This document shows, piece by piece, positions 43,426 to 52,392 of a stretch of 64,000 nucleotides of DNA. Position 1 is the stretch's first letter. Each line of letters opens with the position of its first letter. Origin of the DNA: Clostridiales bacterium (GTDB lineage: Bacteria > Bacillota > Clostridia > Saccharofermentanales > Saccharofermentanaceae); assembly GCA_017554745.1 (NCBI GenBank), contig JAFZHS010000006.1, positions 1 to 64,000 on the forward strand, given 5' to 3'. The notes beneath the pieces were generated by a model. It was given only the letters and a program-made list of their open reading frames with translations. It had not been told where the DNA came from and searched no databases. Made by a program: the position numbers and the translations under genes.

Positions 43426-45117
43426 TCAGAACTCTATTTCCCTGTCACAGATCTCAAGGGCAGCGGTGCGGTGCGTCACGATGACTACCGTCTTATCTGT
43501 CAGCGCCCTGAGATTTTCCAAAAGCTTTTTCTCAGTTGCTTCATCAAGAGCGCTCGTTGCTTCATCGAGCAGCAGGACAGGCGCGTCTGAATATAATGCG
43601 CGGGCAATCGCGATCCTCTGCATCTGGCCTTCGGAAAGGCCGGTGCCGCGCTCGCCTAAAACAGTATCGATCCCGTTATCAAGTTCAGCGATAAACTCAT
43701 CCGCGCATGCGATCTTAAGCGCGCGGTCAATGCGTTCATCAGCAGAAGCATCCTCTGATTTCTCAGCGAAGCTCACTATCTCCCTCACCGTTCCGCTCAT
43801 GAGCTTATTGCCTTGCGGTACATACGCGAAAAGACGGTGCCAGGATGCTTCGAGCGGAGTGCGCGTGCCGTCAGTAAGCTCAACAAAGCGCTCGCCGCCG
43901 TCGGGCTTGTAGATACCCATCAGGAGCATAAGAGCAGTGGATTTGCCGCAGCCGCTGTGGCCGATAAAAGCCACGTACTCGCCTTTCTTTACAGCCAGGC
44001 TCAGGCCCTCAACTGCTACAGGCATATTATCTTTGCTGACTGCTTCAACCGTATTTGTAGACGGATAGTAAGTATATGAGACGTTGTCCAGGCCGATGCC
44101 GGCAAGAGAGTCGCGGTAAAAACCGGCGGCTTCTTCGCGGGACTTTGCGTCCTCAACGATGTCATCGTCGAACTTCTCGATTTCCATGAGTCTTTCAGCA
44201 CTCGCGAGCATCTGGTACCAGCGGGGCAGGTAGCCCGTGATGTTCGCAAACGGCGACTGGATCTGGGTGATGAGCTGGGCGATCGCAGTGAGCGTGCCAT
44301 AGGAGACAGTCCCCGTCAGGATGCCGTAAGCGCAGTAGATGATGCCGAATACGTACATGCCGTTCATCGCGCCGCCGAAGCCGAAGTTGCAGATATTCGA
44401 GAAGCGGGTCCTCTTCATTCGCGCCTTCTTATGCGCTGAAGCCTTAGCATGAGTTTCTGATTCAGTCTGGTCTTCTGCCGCGAACGAGCGGATCACCGTA
44501 AGACTTCCGATCCTTTCCTGCATGAAGACGCGGAGCGCGCCGTCTTTTTCCTGCACGCCCTTGTGGAGCTTTTTCATGCTCTTGCGGAAAGCGAAAGTCA
44601 GCAGCGCAAGGACAATTCCGAGAGGGATTATTATCAGCGCAAAACGCGCATCGAGTATCGTGATCATGACGAGAGCCGATATCATCTTGACCGCCATGCC
44701 TGCAAAGCCCGGGATGATCTCGGTGTAATTGTTGGCTATGACCGTCGTGTCGCTCGTCAGGCGGTTGAGCCACTCGCCGGAGTGGACGGCGGTGACGCGG
44801 CTGAAATCTTTCCTGAGGATGTTATGCATGAGGCGCTCTTTGAAAAGATTTTCCAAAGTGGCGCGTGATAATTCCGACAGCCACCTGGAGATCGCAGACA
44901 GCGTCAGCTGGACCAGGATGAGCAGTATGATGCAGACCGAGCTCTGTATGAATGCCTGCTTTTCGCGGTCGACCGCGCTGTTGACGATGTCTCTCAAAAA
45001 GACGGCGTAAAGGACACCGCTCGCGCCGTTAAGGCACTGAACGATGGTGAGCGCGAGGATGTAGAATTTCTTCCCCGCAGGAACTTTATAGAGCCATCTG
45101 ATCGCGTTGTCGTTCAT
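43426..45117 (-). CDS. ABC exporter (fused membrane and ATPase domains) of a peptide-type cassette
   Basis: 563 residues. Residues 1-310 are a six-TM exporter domain. The rest is the ATPase: Walker A GHSGCGKST, signature LSEGQMQR (Glu replacing the usual Gly), Walker B VLLLDEATSALDE, and switch VTHRTAA. There is no N-terminal C39 peptidase. It overlaps the S26-type peptidase gene by 4 nt and is last in a four-gene coupled operon with PqqD-like and HprK-like proteins, so peptide export is the likely role. Confidence 0.88.
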   Translation of the reverse strand: MNDNAIRWLYKVPAGKKFYILALTIVQCLNGASGVLYAVFLRDIVNSAVDREKQAFIQSSVCIILLILVQLTLSAISRWLSELSRATLENLFKERLMHNILRKDFSRVTAVHSGEWLNRLTSDTTVIANNYTEIIPGFAGMAVKMISALVMITILDARFALIIIPLGIVLALLTFAFRKSMKKLHKGVQEKDGALRVFMQERIGSLTVIRSFAAEDQTESETHAKASAHKKARMKRTRFSNICNFGFGGAMNGMYVFGIIYCAYGILTGTVSYGTLTAIAQLITQIQSPFANITGYLPRWYQMLASAERLMEIEKFDDDIVEDAKSREEAAGFYRDSLAGIGLDNVSYTYYPSTNTVEAVSKDNMPVAVEGLSLAVKKGEYVAFIGHSGCGKSTALMLLMGIYKPDGGERFVELTDGTRTPLEASWHRLFAYVPQGNKLMSGTVREIVSFAEKSEDASADERIDRALKIACADEFIAELDNGIDTVLGERGTGLSEGQMQRIAIARALYSDAPVLLLDEATSALDEATEKKLLENLRALTDKTVVIVTHRTAALEICDREIEF

Positions 45118-45539
45118 CGTCTGAGGATTTTTCTCGCAAACCGTTTTAGTTTTGAAATTATAACACGCACGGGATAGTGAGCATATCTGGCGCGCACATA
45201 GAGCTTATAGCCGAAGCTGTTAAGATCGATCTCTTTTCCTTTGCGGTTTAGCGAAGTCAGTACACCCAATATCTGAGAATCTTTTATGTTGTATTCTTTA
45301 GAAATGCAGTTGTCACCCAGGATAACGTATCCGCCCTCCAGCACTTTTACGACGCGGTGAAGAACGTACTGGCCGTTGGGACGCTTATACAAAGCCACAT
45401 CGAATTTCTTAAGCCGCCCCTCAGGCTTTGAGATGATCGAGATGTCCCTGTCCTGCTTGATCAGGGGCATCATGCTGACTCCGACAGTCGTATAGATCAG
45501 CTTGCCGCTCTTCTCGAGCTCTTCTTCGAAGCTTATCAT
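45114..45539 (-). CDS. S24/S26-type signal peptidase-like protease
   Basis: 141 residues. The catalytic Ser lies in TTVGVSMMPLI, followed by KKFDVALYKRPNGQYVLHRVV, where LHRV matches the His (rather than Lys) base of Sec11/SipW-like S26B peptidases, and by VILGDNC. There is no clear TM segment. It overlaps both neighbours by 4 nt (ATGA). It probably processes the peptide made or exported by this cassette. Confidence 0.82.
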   Translation of the reverse strand: MISFEEELEKSGKLIYTTVGVSMMPLIKQDRDISIISKPEGRLKKFDVALYKRPNGQYVLHRVVKVLEGGYVILGDNCISKEYNIKDSQILGVLTSLNRKGKEIDLNSFGYKLYVRARYAHYPVRVIISKLKRFARKILRR

Positions 45540-46240
45540 CGGTTCATTCCCTCGTAAGCGACACGCGCGGCATCAGGATCCATATTGCATCTGAGCCTGT
45601 AGAGCCCGACCGTATCTGCCATTTTATCTATAAGCGACAGTGTCTTTTGCATTGCGGCCGGATCTGCGGGGCGGTACGACTGCTGTACCAGCATAGGGTA
45701 AGCTTCAGAGCGGGTGATCTTCACGATCGAGTTTTGCTCAGCGCGCTCCAAAATGCAGACGGCCTTAAGAGGAACCGCGATCTTATTGGACAGCTTGTGT
45801 TTGCCGTCGTAAGGCGTGCCGTAAGCGGTCACGACATCGCCTATATGAAGCAGGGGTTTGTCGTCATTGACCATGACGGCGCGGTTGCCGAAGAGCTTGC
45901 GCCAGAGCGCGGTGTGCGTGGACTTTCCCGTGCCTGATTTTGCCGTGAAAACATAAGCCACACCGTCTACTGCTATTACCGAACCGTGGAAAAGGATAGT
46001 GTCGTAATAAGGCATCTTCTCAGAGACCTTGCGGTAGACTGCGAGCTCTTCGAGATACGCGTCGGCGTGTCCGGGGGTCTCTTCCCTGGCACGTTCATAT
46101 TCGATGTCTTCCTGCGAGATCGTAACAGAGAAATCCGCAGGGGCATCCGTGCGGTACGCAGCGCAATACCGGTGAACCTCTTCGTGGATAGAATTCACCT
46201 CGACCGTTTTGCCAGCAAACTCATATCTGTCTGTGATCAT
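45536..46240 (-). CDS. HPr-kinase/PEPCK-like P-loop protein
   Basis: 234 residues. FHGSVIAVDGVAYVFTAKSGTGKSTH contains the P-loop and is followed by MVNDDKPLL, a metal-binding pair like that of HPr kinase/PEPCK folds. HprK-like kinases occur in lasso-peptide clusters of Bacillota where they phosphorylate the precursor C-terminal Ser. Here it sits between a PqqD-like gene and an S26 peptidase gene with 4-nt overlaps on both sides. No HPr gene is nearby, so a peptide target is more likely than HPr. Confidence 0.8.
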   Translation of the reverse strand: MITDRYEFAGKTVEVNSIHEEVHRYCAAYRTDAPADFSVTISQEDIEYERAREETPGHADAYLEELAVYRKVSEKMPYYDTILFHGSVIAVDGVAYVFTAKSGTGKSTHTALWRKLFGNRAVMVNDDKPLLHIGDVVTAYGTPYDGKHKLSNKIAVPLKAVCILERAEQNSIVKITRSEAYPMLVQQSYRPADPAAMQKTLSLIDKMADTVGLYRLRCNMDPDAARVAYEGMNR

Positions 46241-46494
46241 TCAAGCGCGCCGATCTTCTTGAGTTCTTCGATGACGTGGTCTACATCTCTCTCGATGGCG
46301 CCTTCGGGAGCATTGAATCTTTCCTTCATGGCAGCAACGACCTGGTCTCTCGTGGTCTCTTCCTTGAGCAGGTCAACGATCACGCCGAGTGTCTTGTTGC
46401 CCTTCACGAGTCCCGAGAACTGTGCGCCGGAAGTAGGAACGATATAAGACTCGCCTTCGGAATTATGTGTAAGAAAATCAGGATTAAGTTTCAT
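46237..46494 (-). CDS. PqqD-like peptide-recognition protein (RRE)
   Basis: 85 residues, the typical PqqD length. The pattern VPTSGAQFSGLVKGNKTLGVIVDLLKEETTRDQVV...VDHVIEELKKIGALE matches the winged-helix RiPP recognition element that binds leader peptides. It is the first gene of the coupled cassette (a TATAAT-like -10 lies at 46531-46536 on the minus strand). No radical SAM or cyclase partner is in the window. Confidence 0.85.
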   Translation of the reverse strand: MKLNPDFLTHNSEGESYIVPTSGAQFSGLVKGNKTLGVIVDLLKEETTRDQVVAAMKERFNAPEGAIERDVDHVIEELKKIGALE

Positions 46495-46673
46495 AGGTAA
46501 AAGATATTCCTTCCCCTTTATTTTTCTGTAATTATATCAGTAGTAAGGCAGCAAGTTGCATTTTGCGCGAAAACTTATTTCGCAAATTGCCTCAAATACA
46601 CGTCAACACCAAAACCGGCATATTAGTACAATGGCGTCATCGTTAAAAATGAGCAATAAATGAGGTTAACGTA

Positions 46674-47267
46674 ATGATAAGAAGACATGAACTAAAGCAG
46701 ATCCCTGTCAAAAAGGCAGGCGCGGTGTTACTTTCAGCGCTGATGCTCTTATCGGCAGGCTGCTCATCTAAGACAGATGAGACCGACAGCAAAAAGGATC
46801 TTGACGATACAAAGATCCAGACCGAAGATACGACACCTAGCAAAACTCCGGACATCACAGTAGACAATCAGGTCGTTGCAGTCGAGAGCGGTACGGCAGC
46901 AGATGTGTCAGCTGTTCTCAGCATTGAGCAGTGGAGCGCGGCGCAGACCTATATAGGTGAGAATTATCTTGGATATGACGTCAAATACGGCTCAAATTCC
47001 GGAATCTTTTTCGAGATGAACGGCATAACATATATGGCAGTATCCTGCGCGACCATATACGGCGATTCAGCTGAAGGAAACGGCCAGAAGGTCAAGATCG
47101 ACATCTGTGTCCTGCCGCAGGAAGCTGCCGAGAATATCCTGAACATCAAAGACATCTCAGCTTATGAGCTGGGCTTCACCGCGCTAGATGCTTCAGACAG
47201 CGATATCTCCTACGAATACCGCACACAGGGCTCGCTCCTCATAAAGACCGATCTGACGCCTGATTAA
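46674..47267 (+). CDS. Lipoprotein of unknown function
   Basis: 197 residues. The lipobox LLSAGC (Cys near residue 30) follows a 14-residue charged N-terminus, then an acidic Thr/Asp linker and a domain with GIFFEMNGITYMAVSCATIYGD. No family is recognised. It is divergent from the PqqD-like gene and convergent with nrdD across a bidirectional terminator. Confidence 0.7.
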   Translation: MIRRHELKQIPVKKAGAVLLSALMLLSAGCSSKTDETDSKKDLDDTKIQTEDTTPSKTPDITVDNQVVAVESGTAADVSAVLSIEQWSAAQTYIGENYLGYDVKYGSNSGIFFEMNGITYMAVSCATIYGDSAEGNGQKVKIDICVLPQEAAENILNIKDISAYELGFTALDASDSDISYEYRTQGSLLIKTDLTPD

Positions 47268-47302
47268 TAAAACGGCACGCAAAAAATATTCACCAAAATA
47301 TA

Positions 47303-47340
47303 AAGGTCGCCTCAAGCTTGAGACGACCCTTATTTTGTTT
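47303..47340. terminator. Bidirectional intrinsic terminator
   Basis: GGTCG-CCTCAAG-CTTGAGA-CGACC hairpin with flanking A and T runs, between the 46674 lipoprotein gene and the end of nrdD. Confidence 0.75.
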
Positions 47341-47355
47341 ATAACACCTTAGTCC

Positions 47356-49761
47356 TTAAGACTTGATTCCTTTGCACTCGTTGACATACTGTCTGATGGG
47401 TCCGATGTCGGTGTACTTCTTAACGCCGTCACCGTCAGGAATGATGAGGACAGGTACGTTAACGATCTCGAACTGCTTAGCGAGCTCGGCGTCATCGTCA
47501 GCATAGATGAGCTCATAGTCGAATCTCTGCTCATCGAACATAGCCTTTACAGCCTTGCACTTAGCGCATGTGTGTGTCGTGAAGAGCATCGGCTTTGAGC
47601 CTATTGCGTCAGGTGCCGGCTGGAGCTCGGGAAGGTCCTTTTCTTCTGCCTTGCTGATAGTAACGGTAGCAGTCCTGGGCTTCATTGAAGAATTGCAGGT
47701 GTCGTATGTCTTTCTGTCCTTGAACTCCTGGAGCTTACCGTCGTTCCAGTTCTTTACCGGACGGTAGTAACCTGTGATACGGCTGTATGTCTCGGTCGGG
47801 CCGCCGCACTCAGGGCAAGCTTTAACTTCGCCGGGGAGGTATCCGTGAACGGAGCAGATGGAGTATGTAGGAGACATTGTGTAGTAAGGCAGTCTGTAGT
47901 TCTCGGCGATCTTTCTTACGAGAGAAGCTGCAGCCTTCCAGTCAGGGAGACGCTCGCCTAAGAATGCGTGGAATACCGTACCTGATGTGTAGAGAGTCTG
48001 GAGGTTGTCCTGTACATCAAGAGCATCGAAGATGTCGGATGTGTAGCCGACAGGAAGATGCGAGCTGTTGGTGTAGTAGTAAACACCGGAAGCCTCGTTA
48101 GCCGTGATGATGTCCGGATATCTTGCCTTGTCGTGCTTAGCGAGACGGTAAGCCGTGGACTCTGCAGGTGTAGCCTCGAGGTTATAGAGGTCGCCGTACT
48201 TCTCCTGGTATTCGGAGAGCTTGTTTCTCATGTGATTGAGAACGTCAGCTGCAAATGCCTGTGTCTCTTCGTGTGTAAGATCCTTTCTGAGCCACTTTGC
48301 GTTGAGGCCTGCTTCGTTCATGCCGACCAGACCGATCGTTGAGAAGTGGTTGTTGAATGTTCCGAGGTAATGCTTTGTATAAGGATAGAGGCCTTCCTCG
48401 AGAAGCTTTGTGATCGTGTTTCTCTTGATCTTGAGAGATCTTGCAGCGATGTCCATGAGATGGTCGAGTCTCTTGTAGAAGTCTTCCTCGTCTGTAGCAA
48501 GGTAAGCGATACGGGGGATGTTGATCGTAACTACGCCGACAGAACCTGTGGACTCGCCGGAACCGAAGAAACCGCCGGACTTCTTACGGAGCTCACGAAG
48601 GTCAAGGCGCAGACGGCAGCACATCGAACGTACATCGGAAGGCTCCATGTCGGAGTTGATGTAGTTGGAGAAGTAAGGGATGCCGTACTTGGCAGCCATC
48701 TCGAAGAGGAGCTTGTTGTTCTCTGTCTCTGACCAGTCGAAATCTCTTGTGATGGAATATGTAGGGATAGGATACTGGAAGCCGCGGCCGTTAGCGTCAC
48801 CTTCGATCATGATCTCGATGAAAGCCTTGTTGACCATGTCCATCTCAGCCTTACAATCCTTGTACTTGAAGTCGACTTCCTTGCCGCCTACGATACAGTT
48901 CTGCTCAGCGAGGTCATTCGGAACTGTCCAGTCAAGAGTGATGTTTGTGAACGGGCTCTGTGTACCCCATCTTGAAGGTGTGTTAACGCCGTAGATGAAG
49001 GACTGGATGTCCTGCTTTACCTGTCTGTAGTTAAGATTATCGATCTTAACGAAAGGAGCAAGATATGTGTCGAATGAGGAGAAGGCCTGAGCTCCTGCCC
49101 ACTCATTCTGCATGATGCCTAAGAAGTTGACCATCTGGTTGCAAAGTGTGGAGAGGTGCTTTGCAGGAGCAGATGTGATCTTGCCTACGATGCCGCCCAA
49201 GCCTTCCTGGATGAGCTGCTTTAATGACCAGCCTGCACAGTAGCCTGTGAGCATGGAGAGATCGTGAATATGGATATCAGCGTTTCTGTGAGCGTCTGCG
49301 ATCTCTTTGTCGTAGATCTCAGAGAGCCAGTAGTTAGCTGTGATAGCGCCGGAGTTGGAGAGGATGAGGCCGCCTACGGAATATGTGACTGTGGAGTTTT
49401 CTTTAACACGCCAGTCTTCAACCTTAACGTAACTGTCTACAAGATTCTTGTAGTTCAGGAGAGCGGAATTCATGTTACGGATCTTTTCGCGCTGGTTACG
49501 ATAAAGGATGTAAGCCTTAGCAACGTCCTCATAGCCCATTCTCTGGAGCGTAGCTTCTACGCTGTCCTGGATGGATTCGACGTCTACCTTGCCGTCAACT
49601 GCCTTCTTCTCTGCATCGGAAACTGCATTCAAAGCGAGCATGTCAATGATCTGACTGTTAAACTCTCTCTTCTGTGCTATGAATGCCTTCTCGATGGCGC
49701 CCGAAATCTTGCTTAAATCAAAGTCTACAACTTTGCCGTCTCTTTTGATGATCTGAAACAT
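47356..49761 (-). CDS. nrdD: Anaerobic ribonucleoside-triphosphate reductase with C-terminal thioredoxin-like domain
   Basis: 801 residues. An N-terminal ATP-cone (about 1-95) is followed by the glycyl-radical barrel (YTKHYLGTFNNHFSTIG) and a zinc site (ICSVHGYLPGEVKACPECGG). The glycyl-radical region is ITGYYRPVKNWNDGK. After this, where most NrdD proteins end, a thioredoxin/glutaredoxin-like domain is fused (about residues 715-801: MLFTTHTCAKCKAVKAMF, NVPVLIIPDGDG) with a CxxC. It may supply reductant directly. nrdG lies just upstream. Confidence 0.95.
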   Translation of the reverse strand: MFQIIKRDGKVVDFDLSKISGAIEKAFIAQKREFNSQIIDMLALNAVSDAEKKAVDGKVDVESIQDSVEATLQRMGYEDVAKAYILYRNQREKIRNMNSALLNYKNLVDSYVKVEDWRVKENSTVTYSVGGLILSNSGAITANYWLSEIYDKEIADAHRNADIHIHDLSMLTGYCAGWSLKQLIQEGLGGIVGKITSAPAKHLSTLCNQMVNFLGIMQNEWAGAQAFSSFDTYLAPFVKIDNLNYRQVKQDIQSFIYGVNTPSRWGTQSPFTNITLDWTVPNDLAEQNCIVGGKEVDFKYKDCKAEMDMVNKAFIEIMIEGDANGRGFQYPIPTYSITRDFDWSETENNKLLFEMAAKYGIPYFSNYINSDMEPSDVRSMCCRLRLDLRELRKKSGGFFGSGESTGSVGVVTINIPRIAYLATDEEDFYKRLDHLMDIAARSLKIKRNTITKLLEEGLYPYTKHYLGTFNNHFSTIGLVGMNEAGLNAKWLRKDLTHEETQAFAADVLNHMRNKLSEYQEKYGDLYNLEATPAESTAYRLAKHDKARYPDIITANEASGVYYYTNSSHLPVGYTSDIFDALDVQDNLQTLYTSGTVFHAFLGERLPDWKAAASLVRKIAENYRLPYYTMSPTYSICSVHGYLPGEVKACPECGGPTETYSRITGYYRPVKNWNDGKLQEFKDRKTYDTCNSSMKPRTATVTISKAEEKDLPELQPAPDAIGSKPMLFTTHTCAKCKAVKAMFDEQRFDYELIYADDDAELAKQFEIVNVPVLIIPDGDGVKKYTDIGPIRQYVNECKGIKS

Positions 49762-49771
49762 GTTCCTCTCC

Positions 49772-50470
49772 TTAACTCTCTCCGCGGATTTTTGATTGCG
49801 GTATTATTTTCTTTGCACCTTCCAAAGCCTTTTCCAATTCAGCGCGGGGCATCTCTGTCAAGCCTTCGCCGTTTAGGAGATCTCCCGAATCGACAAAGCC
49901 CTGCAGGAAGTACTTCTCAGATCCTTCCGCCTGCTTTGCGATCTGCTCGAAATCGCCGGCGTCATGCAAAGGCGATACCACGGTGGTCCTGAACTCGTGA
50001 TCCACTCCGCTTGCCTGGATCACCTTGATGCTTCGCTTGATGAGCTCGACATCAAAGCCCTTGATCCCGACTGTCTCCGCATACTTGTCAAAGGTGTTCT
50101 TGAGGTCCATCGCCACATAATCGACATTGCCCTCAGAGAGGATCTTCTCCAGTCTGTCAGGGAATGTGCCGTTGGTATCAAGCTTTACCTTGAAGCCCAT
50201 CGACTTGATCTTTGCGATAAACTCACCGATGTCAGAATGCAGAAGCGGCTCTCCGCCCGTGATCGCAACTCCGTCAAGGATCCCCTGTCTTTTCTTAAGG
50301 AACGCGAAAAACTCGTCTTCGCTGATCCTGTACTCTTCCGGGGGATTGAAAACCAATGCCGGGTTGTGGCAGAAGGGACATCTTAAGTTGCAGCCGACGG
50401 TGAATACCGTACAAGCCACGGTCCCGGGGAAATCCAAAAGTGTAAGCTTCTGAAGTCCGCCTAAGATCAT
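49772..50470 (-). CDS. nrdG: Anaerobic ribonucleotide reductase activase
   Basis: 232 residues. The radical SAM cluster is CNLRCPFC, preceded by LTLLDFPGTVACTVFTVG, with AITGGEPLLH and LDTNGTFPD downstream. It generates the glycyl radical on NrdD. It is the first gene of the pair and ends 10 nt before nrdD, the reverse of the common nrdD-nrdG order. A pair of NrdR-like boxes lies upstream. Confidence 0.94.
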   Translation of the reverse strand: MILGGLQKLTLLDFPGTVACTVFTVGCNLRCPFCHNPALVFNPPEEYRISEDEFFAFLKKRQGILDGVAITGGEPLLHSDIGEFIAKIKSMGFKVKLDTNGTFPDRLEKILSEGNVDYVAMDLKNTFDKYAETVGIKGFDVELIKRSIKVIQASGVDHEFRTTVVSPLHDAGDFEQIAKQAEGSEKYFLQGFVDSGDLLNGEGLTEMPRAELEKALEGAKKIIPQSKIRGES

Positions 50471-50512
50471 GTCCCGTATACCTCGCTTATGTATTGAAAA
50501 ATAGGTGCGAAT

Positions 50513-50536
50513 GCGCCCCGTTTCTCTACGGGACGC
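50513..50536 (-). promoter_or_regulatory. 5'-UTR hairpin of nrdG
   Basis: GCGCCCCGT / ACGGGACGC with one mismatch and a 6-nt loop, between the NrdR-like boxes and nrdG. No T run follows. Function unknown. Confidence 0.45.
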
Positions 50537-50549
50537 TCTTAAAGATTAC

Positions 50550-50593
50550 CTATATGTTGTGGTTGTGTCAACCTCAAAACCCAATATATTGTG
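50550..50593 (-). promoter_or_regulatory. Pair of NrdR-like operator boxes
   Basis: CTATATGTTGTG (50550-50561) and CAATATATTGTG (50582-50593), matching at 10 of 12 positions and spaced 32 bp. This is the three-turn spacing of NrdR box pairs upstream of ribonucleotide reductase genes. They lie before nrdG. Confidence 0.72.
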
Positions 50594-50734
50594 CTTGTAA
50601 TCAGACTGTAATAATTGAGCAAAAACTTGTCAAACAATAGGGTTTCAAGACTTTTTTACTTTTTTCGGGGCAAAAAAATTTGCGAAATGTAATATTACAT
50701 TCCGCAAATCTGTCCCAAAATCTGTCTGGGAAAA

Positions 50735-51427
50735 TCAATCTTTCTTCTTCGCTATCCTGTTGAACTGGGGTCTGACTTCGACCTCTGTCACGGCAGCGCC
50801 CTCGCGCATGTTAATAACGGATTTGACACACTCGGCTGTATCTTCGGGGAGCAGGTAGCAGCCTTCTTCCTCCGAAGGAGTGAAATCGGCATTCCTGTAG
50901 AGCTTGGTGCCCAAAGTAAGATCCGGGCAGACTGTGACTACCCTGATCCCCGTCTTGCGCACTTCCTCGTAAAGGCTCCTGCCGTAGCTTCGGAGCCCGG
51001 CCTTCAAAGCGCCGTATACCGCACCGTGCGTATTGATCCTCGTGGAAGTTACGGACGCGATATTGATCACCATGCCCTTCGTATCCTTGAGCTTCGGGAG
51101 AAGCGCTGACGTCAGTATCAGGGGAGCTTCGAGATCTACCCTGCACATCTCCTTGATCTGGTCGGGCGTGTTGAACTCCGCGAGGCCGTAGTATGCCGAG
51201 CCGGCCGCATTGACCAGCAGATCCACTTTCTTTATTTCAGATACTTTCTTTATAAGAATATCTGTATCTCTTATATCTAACGATATTCTCTTCTCGAAGA
51301 AATCCGCATTCTCGGGGAAGATCCTTCCGATGCCGTAAACACGGTAGCCCTCTTCCGTCAGCATCTTCGATATCGCAAAGCCGATTCCGGAAGACGCTCC
51401 GGTCACGATCGCAGTCTTTAATTCCAT
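50735..51427 (-). CDS. Short-chain dehydrogenase/reductase
   Basis: 230 residues. VTGASSGIGFAI (cofactor loop), NAAGSAYYG and the catalytic set S...YGALK (NIASVTSTRINTHGAVYGALKAG) define a classical SDR. The substrate is unknown. It overlaps the SPL-like gene by 10 nt, placing it third in an operon with a nucleosidase-like protein and a DNA-repair-like radical SAM protein. Confidence 0.9.
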   Translation of the reverse strand: MELKTAIVTGASSGIGFAISKMLTEEGYRVYGIGRIFPENADFFEKRISLDIRDTDILIKKVSEIKKVDLLVNAAGSAYYGLAEFNTPDQIKEMCRVDLEAPLILTSALLPKLKDTKGMVINIASVTSTRINTHGAVYGALKAGLRSYGRSLYEEVRKTGIRVVTVCPDLTLGTKLYRNADFTPSEEEGCYLLPEDTAECVKSVINMREGAAVTEVEVRPQFNRIAKKKD

Positions 51428-52392
51428 GTGAAGATCTTCTCCCTTCCTATGTGCTTTTGAAGGATCGCGCAGACGTATTCCTGCATCTCTTTGTCTGTCT
51501 CTGATTCGTACTGCGCGACGCCGTCCTTAACAGCATAAGGATACCACGCGATCTCCGAATCGGGGTAAGCCTTGCGCATCTTGCCCAGGTAGTCTGCAGA
51601 TATCCTGAACGAGCCGACGCTGACATCGGTGAGCCCGGCAAAGTCGATCTTATCCGCAGCTTCTTCGATCAGTTTTTTGTATGCCTCTTTGTAATCAGGA
51701 ATCTTTATTACCGGGTCAAAACAAAGCCTGACTCTCGCGCCGTTCTCAAGAGCCTTAGCCACAGCATTTATGCGCGCGCTGACGGGCGCGGTGTAACGCT
51801 CATATTTATTGACGACTTCTTCGGGCGACAGTGTAAACGCATAGATGACGTTCGATATGTTGTCAGTGATCTCAGGCGCTGCTTTGGTCCTCAGCTCTAC
51901 GAGGATGTCATCGTGCGTGCGCGCCAGTTCTTTCCAGAAATCCGCATGTCCCGTAAGTCCGTTCATCGCGAGAAGATCCGTATCGAATGACGCGCACAGA
52001 TACATGGGACGCATCCCGGCCATGTCTTCAATGTCCTGCCTGTAGTCGTCGAGATTAACGAAGACGACCATGAAAGACGACGGGTACATTCCCTTCAGAT
52101 AGCAGTACTCGCAGTCGAAGGGACAGTTCATCATGGAGCTGGCGTAGTAGAAATGCTGATATCCGAACGACTGGCACACGGGCGCTCCTTCGAACACCCT
52201 GTTGCCGTCCCTCACCGCGATTATCAGCGCGTTGTGTTCTTTCTGGAGCTCAGGCTTCTGTTTCTTCCTGTCGAAAACATCCTTGTAGTGCTTTATCCTG
52301 ACAACATTCGCGTCAGGAAACTTATTCATTATCTCCTTTGAGAGAGGGTATCCGGATGCTCTTTCCTCAACGTAGATATGAGTAAATCTCAT
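51418..52392 (-). CDS. Spore photoproduct lyase-like radical SAM protein
   Basis: 324 residues. The N-terminal part (IYVEERASGYPLSKEI) and the CxxxCxxC cluster in NCPFDCEYCYLKGMYPSSF fit the SPL family, which repairs the UV lesion 5-thyminyl-5,6-dihydrothymine on spore germination. Later segments CASFDTDLLAMNGLTGH and LRTKAAPEI follow that family's pattern. Whether the catalytic Cys of true SPL is conserved cannot be settled by eye. It overlaps both neighbours (10 and 26 nt). Confidence 0.8.
   Translation of the reverse strand: MRFTHIYVEERASGYPLSKEIMNKFPDANVVRIKHYKDVFDRKKQKPELQKEHNALIIAVRDGNRVFEGAPVCQSFGYQHFYYASSMMNCPFDCEYCYLKGMYPSSFMVVFVNLDDYRQDIEDMAGMRPMYLCASFDTDLLAMNGLTGHADFWKELARTHDDILVELRTKAAPEITDNISNVIYAFTLSPEEVVNKYERYTAPVSARINAVAKALENGARVRLCFDPVIKIPDYKEAYKKLIEEAADKIDFAGLTDVSVGSFRISADYLGKMRKAYPDSEIAWYPYAVKDGVAQYESETDKEMQEYVCAILQKHIGREKIFTWN

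Noticed and set aside
42706..46494. Lasso-peptide cluster
   Set aside because: PqqD-like and HprK-like proteins fit, but there is no asparagine-synthetase-like cyclase and no transglutaminase-type protease, so a lasso product is not supported.
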